Shown here: positions 57,660 to 64,000 of the stretch, one piece after another
How positions within the stretch are numbered: the first letter of the stretch is position 1
Layout of the letters: each line of letters opens with the position of its first letter
Source of the DNA: Parelaphostrongylus tenuis
Lineage: Eukaryota > Nematoda > Chromadorea > Rhabditida > Metastrongylidae
Direction of reading: 5' to 3'
Assembly: GCA_019055375.1 (NCBI GenBank)
Contig: JAHQIW010004658.1
Location: 1 to 64,000, forward strand
Length of the DNA stretch: 64,000 nt
Translations under genes and position numbers: made by a program
Notes under the pieces: generated by a model
What the model was told of the DNA's origin: nothing
The model's input: only the letters and a program-made list of their open reading frames with translations
Databases searched by the model: none

Positions 57660-58385
57660 GGAAATTGCGAGGGTCAAATAGTTTTCAGAAGACTTCGTTT
57701 GAATAGCTTGTAGATGGTCCGCAGATTTCTTAGCGTGGTAAAAGTATTGCTCCTCTTCAGTACTGCATAACAGAGTGCTGGGAGAACTGTTCAATAGGAA
57801 TGCTTAACATGGAGTGTACAGCTCGCTTTTGATCTGCGGCTTCCTCAATGAGCTCGAATGGGGTTCACCACTCACCTTTTCTTCTTTTAAATATTTTTTC
57901 GTGCTCTTCTCTGCATAACTGTACGTTCACGTAAGAGGTGATCGATGTAATCAGAGAGCCATTTGATTCGATTTGCTTACCCTTGCCCTTACACCATGGA
58001 TAATTAATGTAAGATATTTGTCCTCTATATTCTTTTGCTGCGCTTTGCTTACTTCACTGAGTATCGTTTCTGCTTCACTGATATATCATGAAAAAATGGC
58101 GATGTCATTTGCGAGACGAAGGCTTTATTGAAATTCTCTGTCCAAATGTATGCGCCTCACAAACCTTCTCCAAAAACGCAAGTGGGATCAGGAGATGGGC
58201 TACCTCTTTCTTCATCGTCAATTTGACAGATCTTTAGTCCTCTTAGTATTTCGAGGAGTGCTGGAGTTAAGGAGGAGATTAGAGGAATGTGTGCTGGGGT
58301 CTGTACATTTTGTGAAAGCTGACCGTTCAACTGTCCAAGTTAGTCCTCATAGTCAAACTGGCAAAAGCCTGCTTTAAAGGTGCTG
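57660..58385 (-). pseudogene. RTE-type reverse transcriptase relic, minus strand (R-C)
   Basis: Counterpart of 9.05-9.78 kb, closer to it than to the other two. The block around the RT catalytic motif near 58,100 is corrupted. It begins directly at the L-C breakpoint. Confidence 0.55.
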
Positions 58386-58599
58386 TAAAGTACATAAGAG
58401 GCGGTTGGAATTCTCATTCAAACAAATATGCCCCTCTCCAGCCCTGCCACTTCGGAAAAGACTGGCCAACTACCTATGAGTACCCACTTCTCAAGTTCAG
58501 CCCTCATCAAGATATATGTTGGCTATAGAATGCTTGAAACAGTAAATAAACGGGCATCATTCTCCTGACCCCAGAAGAGTCCTCGGTACGGCAGTGTCG

Positions 58600-61030
58600 A
58601 CTGGGATGAGCACGGAGGGGCTGCCAAAATCTCAGAGCCAAACTAGGTCACCAAATTCTAAACGAATTAAGGAAAACGATTCATACATCTAACTTACGTG
58701 CAGAATGCAAGTGTTCTATTCGTGTCAGCAAGAGGGATAAGGTATGGCGTCATCGACCTGGCTAAAACGAGAAAAGGCCACCCATTTTTGTTCTGTATAT
58801 GAAAAGAAAAGCTGTTTTTAGAATTATGCGACAATAGAGGTTTCGGCATTGTTCACGTTCTCATCGAAACGTATTTTACCATAGACATCGATTTATTTCA
58901 ACAAATAAGTACCAAAATCGGATATATGAATTTCGAGAAAACTTATCTTGATTAGCTGACTCGAGGTTGGTTAATTAGTCGTAGAAGTTCGGCTGACGTT
59001 TCGGCGACCCGCCTTCTTCAGAGCCTGGGCGTATGTAGTATCAGTCTATACTGATTGAAAGCAGTCAAAGTTCTTTCAGAATATTTTTGATATTGCGCCG
59101 GATATCATTACAAATAGCTATATAACAACTAATTATGCCGAGTTTCATAAAAAGTCGAACTTTTGATTGTTGCAAGATCGGATAGTTGCCGTTGAAGTGA
59201 TGTGGATCAATGCCAGCTTTGTTCTTTTTGTTACCTACACACCATTTCAAGCTATGCTGAAGGCGCACGTCGAAACGTTTTCATGCGGACTTGGCAAAGT
59301 TCTCCAAAAAAGTCCACACATTCTTCAAGGTAATCAAGGAATATTTCAGTGCTGAAATTGTATATAGCAAAACGCCTGAAGAACGTCGCATTGGAACCAG
59401 TGGACTAGAATGTAAACAGCACGGTGTGAGGTCATCTAAGATGACTATAATGATCAAAATGATTTATGGTATCATACACTTCCAAAAGCCTTACTCTCAG
59501 TGGTGCGCGTGGGAGTCTCCCAGTGGAAAGCGTATAACGTAATAAACCACATCTTAGTGACATAAAGGTTCTCCTGATCGATGTCACTGTTGTTCCCAAC
59601 TTCTAAACGATTGAGCCAACTCCTCCTTCACGTTATAATCTATGTTCGCGATGAAGAAAAAAGCTGCTAAATCAACAACGAAATTTCAGAACTACCATGA
59701 AGTGGTATGCAGTGAGATCGCTGGTTGGCTCTTGAAAGATACTGCCATGAACAACATCGATGAAGAGCATGAGGTGCTCTATAAAGTAGCTTAACGTTAG
59801 CGCTATGAAGGCCAAGAGTCTTTGAGTAACCGTCCATCTCCTGGAACCCTGAGATAATACGCTAACGCAGAATTGCGCGTACCTCAGGCAACAGACAGCT
59901 CGTGTCTGAGCATGCAAAACGCTGTAGAAAAGCGATAAAAAAAGTTCTTGGAGAGGGTAGAGCAGCAGTTTTGGTCCACACTGCAGAAGTCGAAAAAAGT
60001 ATCTGCGACATTAGTAGACAGTTGTGGTTCCATCAATTCCAAAAGTCGCTGTGGTATCATCAAGAGCCTTCCATTGCCCTTACTAATCATTCGAAGTTTA
60101 ATCTTTGGCTATTGAGCTACGTAGCTGTTCTTGAAGGGCTTTCTTATAATGTCATTGTAGGAAGAAAGACATTATGTTTCACACACGCGCAGTTCTCTCA
60201 AAACAGAAACCTCTCTTCGAATTATAAGGTAACCCTTGATAGCGTGAGCTTCCGCCATCCCAATGCTGTGTTAAGCCTTAGCAGCACCGTTGAGTGCACT
60301 ACTGGCAAGGCTCCCACGACCGAAACACGTGTATTGGGCTGTGTAAGTTCCCATAGAGCACTCAAAAAAAATTATCGACTATATTCAAATTTGTGCTTGG
60401 TCTTGACTGATCACTCGAAAATGTTATGATAAAATCAACTGTACTCGCAGCTGCCAATATTTACAAATCACGGTATGAAACTTGCCATGCTCGAATCAAA
60501 CTCCACAGGACGACTATAGCGAAAAGAAGAAACGATTGGAGAATGTGCTGGAGTTCGCACAATTCGTGGAGACGGACAGCCCAATTATCTAGGTGCCCAA
60601 GTAAGCAAAACGTATGATTCTAATACCACAAGATTTCTCCAATAAGTAAAATGTATGACTCTGCTACTGACAAAATATCCTCTACACGTTCATATGCTTC
60701 TCGTGCGCTATGCAAACTAACCGTGAGAGTGGCGCGGTTCATATAAAAGATAATTTTATTCTCATTGTTACAGCGTTATGGAAACGTCTCTTCGAAAAGT
60801 GACCATGTAACGCAGTAGCCAAAGATTCAGAATTTCCAGATGTTTATTAAAAGTGCAATGGAAAGTTTTGATTGAGCCGCAGCTACTTCCAAAAATTGAA
60901 GGGACTACAACCTTTTTACAATTGTCGCATCTGCAAGGCTCACCAAAGCTTTGTCAATTGCAAGATCACAATCATTGCCCTCCAACGCTCTGCCGGAACA
61001 ATTGCATCTTCCAGGAGGGCAATGGAAAAA
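58600..61030 (+). pseudogene. RTE retrotransposon relic (R-C), 3' half lost
   Basis: Counterpart of 9.96-11.85 kb. It keeps EN residues that R-A1 has lost: ISTKIGYM before 58,930, CGSMPALFLFVTYTP around 59,200-59,245 (cf. the RTE PALTVFVAYAP), RRIGTSGLECKQHG at about 59,385 and HFQKPYSQWCAWESP at about 59,480. The linker KAIKKVLGEGRAAVLVHTAE follows at 59,935. The open frame 59,902-60,429 covers this linker and is otherwise relic. RT domain absent: the element stops at about 61,030 next to the inverted duplication. Confidence 0.68.
58935..59200. mobile_element. Unidentified insertion in the R-C endonuclease region
   Basis: About 265 bp that interrupts the EN between TKIGYM and PALFLF. Includes GGCTGACGTTTCGGCGACCC and CTTCTTCAGAGCC, a type of sequence found in several eukaryotic repeats. 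No homologue elsewhere in the window. Borders approximate. Confidence 0.4.
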
Positions 61031-61039
61031 AATTATTCT

Positions 61040-62668
61040 ACATACATACATACACACTATACGTACATGTACATACCACACATGCACACCACACACACGA
61101 ACACCTGCGCACGATATCGGCACTTCTGTACGGAGTTCTTTACTTTTCAATTTATATAGCAAAGTAGACTGTGGGTAACTTCCTTGAATTATTATAACCT
61201 AATGCTAGTGTACTGCTGTCGAAAACGAGAAATAGACAAAGCAAGAACATCGCTTTGTGCATTGGAGATCACGCCGCTTCCCGATAGGACGATCGTCGTT
61301 AGAAAACTCACATGAGGTTTCGGGATTTGCTTGTATATAATCAACCTTGGGATTGTAATTCATTTCGTATCCAGCTATAAAGGCTCACTCTGTTTATAGT
61401 CGTTTTCACTAGGATACATTTATAAGGAAAGCTACTAAGTTTTCTTGCATGAAAAAATTTTACAACAAAACAATTTACTAGGCATTAATAATTGAGCATT
61501 TTTAATCAAAGCATGCATCATTAGTATCAGTAACGTTTTGCTAAATTTTTACTAATTTTTTGATAGCCCGACGACAGAATTTTGGCCTTTGCAAAGCAAA
61601 CTACTCAAGCAGGTGTTCTATCTCATCATCGACTTTGACCAAGTGTTTTCCAGCCAAAGAATGTTGCAAAGACCTGAAAAGGATGGTAACCACGTGGATC
61701 AGTACCTGGGGCCATGCGGTGCAAAAAAATTTAATGGTCTACATATTCAAAATGCCGAAACACGAGCTTTTCAATGGTGTAAAAAAAACCAAGAATAATT
61801 TGTAAATGCATGCAAACTTCTTTTGCTTCAGAATGAATACTTCAAATTTCAGATTCGCAGAGCTCTCATCAACGTTCCAGTTGGGTATGCTGCCACCTAA
61901 GCGGCACAAAACTTATGTACAGCACTTAACCACAATTCGCTTGAACTTCAAACCCACACAAAGATGGTTCATAAAGTGACCGCGAACAAGCAAAACTTCA
62001 TCAAAATCGGTTGTGACAGCTTTATCGAAGCGGGGTCCAGACAATGCTTGTCCACATATTGCGCATGTGACATTGAAAAAAGGTTTAAAGAATTAGGGTG
62101 AGAACGTTTAATTCATCCACCAGCATAGCCCAGGTGTTGATCCACGTGGTTACCATCTTTTCAGTTCTTTGCAACATTCCTTGGCTGGAAAACGCTTGGC
62201 CAAAGTCGATGATGAGATAGAACACCTGCTTGAGTAGTTTGCTTTGAAAAGGACAAAATTCTGTCGTCGGGCTATCAAAAAAGTTAGTGAAAATTTAGCA
62301 AAACGTTATTGATACTAACGGTGCAGGCTTTGATCAGAAATGCTCATTTATTAATGTTTAGTAAATTGTTTTGTTGCAGAATTTTTCATGTGAGAAAACT
62401 TGCTTTACTAATAAATGTATCCTACAGAAAACGACTGTAAATAGAGCGAGCCTTTATAGCTGATTACGAAATGAATTACAATCCCAAGAATGATTATATG
62501 CAAGCAAAGCTCGGAACCCCATGTGAGTTTTCTAACGACTTTCGTCCTCTCGAGAAGCGGCGTGTTCTCCAATACACAAAGCGATACTCTTGCCTTGCCT
62601 ATTTCTCGTTTTCGATCGCGCGGCACACTAGCATTAAGTTATAATAGTTCAAGGAAGTCAGTTTGTGT
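61040..62668. repeat. Long inverted duplication carrying mariner and host flank
   Basis: Left arm about 61,169-61,775 and right arm about 62,070-62,668, with a loop of about 300 bp. Matching marks: AACTTCCTTGAATTATTATA versus its complement at 62,638-62,657; GAAAACTCACATG; TTGGGATTGTAATTCATTTCG; GAACACCTGCTTGAGTAG. The outer ~200 bp of each arm is M-block host sequence rather than transposon, and a short CA-rich stretch at 61,040-61,100 mirrors the start of the microsatellite at 62,663. Confidence 0.85.
61860..62300 (+). pseudogene. mariner transposase remnant, C-terminal half
   Basis: Plus-strand fragments in several frames: YELLPP-like LLPPKRHKTYVQHLTTI, then DNACPHIAHVTLKK (cf. HDNARPHVA with the second catalytic D), then HQHSPGVDPRGYHLF (cf. 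PPYSPDLAPSDYHLF), SSLQHSLAGKRLAKVDDEIE and KFCRRAIKKVSENLAKRY. Frameshifts and stops separate them. A reverse copy of its 3' end forms part of the left arm (61,560-61,770). Confidence 0.78.
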
Positions 62669-63020
62669 GTGTGTGGATGTGTATGCAATGTATGTATGTA
62701 TGTATGTATGTATGCTGTATGTATGTATGCATGTATGTATATATGCATGTATGTATGTATGTATTATGTATGTATCTATGTATGCATGTATGTATGTATT
62801 TATGTGCATGTATGTATGTATGTATGTATGCATGCATGTACGTGTGTATTTATGTGTATGTATGTATGTATGTATGTGTATGTATGCATGCATGTATGTA
62901 TGTATGTACGCATGCATTTATGTATGTAGGCATGTATGTATGTACGCATGCATTATGTATGTATGTATGTATGTATGCATGCATGTATATATGTATTTAT
63001 GTACGTATATTCTATCTGTG
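62663..63020 (+). repeat. (TATG)n microsatellite, about 350 bp
   Basis: Imperfect TATG tetranucleotide array with CATG and TGTG variants; the long YVCM-type open frames on both strands are artefacts. Confidence 0.97.
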
Positions 63021-63520
63021 TATGTGTGCATAAATGTATGCATATCAGTTCTATGTGTCAGCTTCATCATCTTTCTTAAAGCATATTTGATGTTATTAGA
63101 TCTGCAAGCTAAACGAAGAAAGAATGAATTTTTTGTGCTGTAGTCAAATGAAAATAATGATTATTCTACTCATGAAAATTGTTAGTTGACGACTATATTT
63201 AATTATTTTCTTCTTACTGTGTGAAATAAAAATGCGGAATCTAATTAGGGGTTGTTCACCCATGTGGTGTGAAGTTTTTATCAAAACAATCAAGGTAGTG
63301 CATGATAGAGCTCATAAGCTGCCACATCTGGTTAATTTTCATGATATATTAAGCCCAGTCAAAAATTGTAGCTAAAATATTCTGTCTTTAAGAGAGCCTA
63401 TCAAATTTGAACAAATTCGAACTGTCTTCATTTTTCCCAGTCAACGCATAGTTTCTTTGGTCTTTATCACTAATACAGCCCTTACGGCTGTTGTAGGAGG
63501 AATTTCAAACATTAGAGCAT

Positions 63521-63707
63521 CACCTGTACCACCTGTCGTCCCGTTGGTCGTCGAGTGACTCGAGCTGGCACTAGTAACACTTCCAATTTTTCTATCGCGT
63601 ACAAACCTGAAATCGTTAATAAAAAAATCGTAATCCAGTGGGTCCTTTTCGTTCTAGGCATTCGTTGAGCATAATTTCTTTCTTCCATGCTTTTCGTGAA
63701 GAAATCG
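63521..63707 (-). mobile_element. 5'-truncated RTE insertion with target duplication
   Basis: On the minus strand it encodes RTE C-terminal residues (IDFFTKSMEERNYAQRMP, RTKRTHWIT, and LVPARVTRRPTGRQ in a shifted frame) and ends in the CAGGTGGTACAGGTG repeat tail. It is flanked by a perfect 10-bp duplication ATTAGAGCAT (63,511-63,520 and 63,708-63,717). Only 187 bp long: a classic dead-on-arrival insertion. Confidence 0.9.
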
Positions 63708-64000
63708 ATTAGAGCATATGATGGCATTTTTCATATTCAAGTTTTTAGGTGTAAATGGAGAAAAATAGTAGAAAAATGATACCTTGTCAATTAAACGTCT
63801 ACCGCTCTGTAATCGATTACAGAACAACTTATTAGACCAGTACTGTGATCGCGTGATGTGACTGCTCGGTAGACTCTACTACCATCAAGGACATCGAAGG
63901 CATCACAATCTTCAATTTATGACGTTTAATGCTAGTTGTTGGAATGACTTGATTACGGATAGTTCAATGTGCTATGCAGCAGCAAAACTTATTGCTTGGT

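Larger units (their letters stand above)
62465..64000 (+). repeat. M block, copy 4, cut by window end
   Basis: Aligns with M1 from about 13,440: the leader CATGTGAGTTTTCTAAC, microsatellite, and the stretch around TTTTTATCAAAACAATC and CAACGCATAGTTTCTTT. An srx exon 1 would be expected just past the window end. Confidence 0.75.

Noticed and set aside
59902..60429. 175-codon frame as a novel gene
   Set aside because: Its first third matches the RTE linker between endonuclease and RT, and the rest is not conserved with R-A1; it is a chance-open relic.
62490..63143. 217-codon open frame across the (TATG)n array
   Set aside because: Low-complexity translation of a tetranucleotide repeat; matching artefacts occur on the opposite strand.

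Overview
The window looks like a chromosome segment from a clade V (strongylid or hookworm-like) nematode. It is AT-rich, has no bacterial-style gene density, and carries introns of about 50 nt with TTTCAG acceptors and GTAAGT donors. It also holds a nematode-type 7TM chemoreceptor of the Srx family, RTE-clade non-LTR retrotransposons, mariner remnants and tRNA-derived SINEs. Most open frames are short, fortuitous, or relics of mobile elements. The genus is an inference; nothing in the sequence names the species.

The main structure is a tandemly amplified, heavily rearranged unit. I recognise four block types: L (left block), M (microsatellite block with srx exon 1), S (rest of the srx gene) and R (RTE-rich block). 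The order is L-A (1-6.5 kb), an extra piece with an older R (8.7-12.9 kb) and older M (13.0-15.6 kb), a satellite-rich stretch (16-18.5 kb), M+S of srx copy A (18.5-28.2 kb), R (28.6-33.5 kb), L-B (33.5-39.97 kb), M+S of srx copy B (39.97-49.5 kb), R (49.7-55.4 kb), L-C (55.4-57.65 kb), a truncated R (57.65-61.0 kb), an inverted-duplication scar holding a mariner remnant (61.0-62.7 kb), and a fourth M cut by the window end. Copy B lacks about 12 kb present in unit A, and unit C lacks about 7.4 kb.

The srx gene is the clearest protein-coding content. Six exons can be traced in both copies, all on the plus strand and with matching splice phases, covering about 282 residues; the last short exon was not placed. 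Each copy is broken at a different exon: copy A has two one-base insertions in exon 6, and copy B has a one-base deletion in exon 3. An orphan exon 1 lies at 15.3 kb.

The L blocks carry, on the minus strand, two exons separated by a 50-53 nt intron that encode an unrecognised, probably membrane-spanning protein. The 181-nt exon has exactly the same length in all three copies, but only the third copy (about 56.1-56.5 kb) is free of visible lesions.

The R blocks are decayed RTE elements: a minus-strand reverse-transcriptase fragment followed by a plus-strand endonuclease/reverse-transcriptase element. Foldback elements, younger RTE fragments and MITEs are inserted in and around them. SINEs, a diverged satellite of about 145 bp, and microsatellites whose motif differs from copy to copy fill the rest. 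No rRNA, CRISPR array or bacterial operon was seen.
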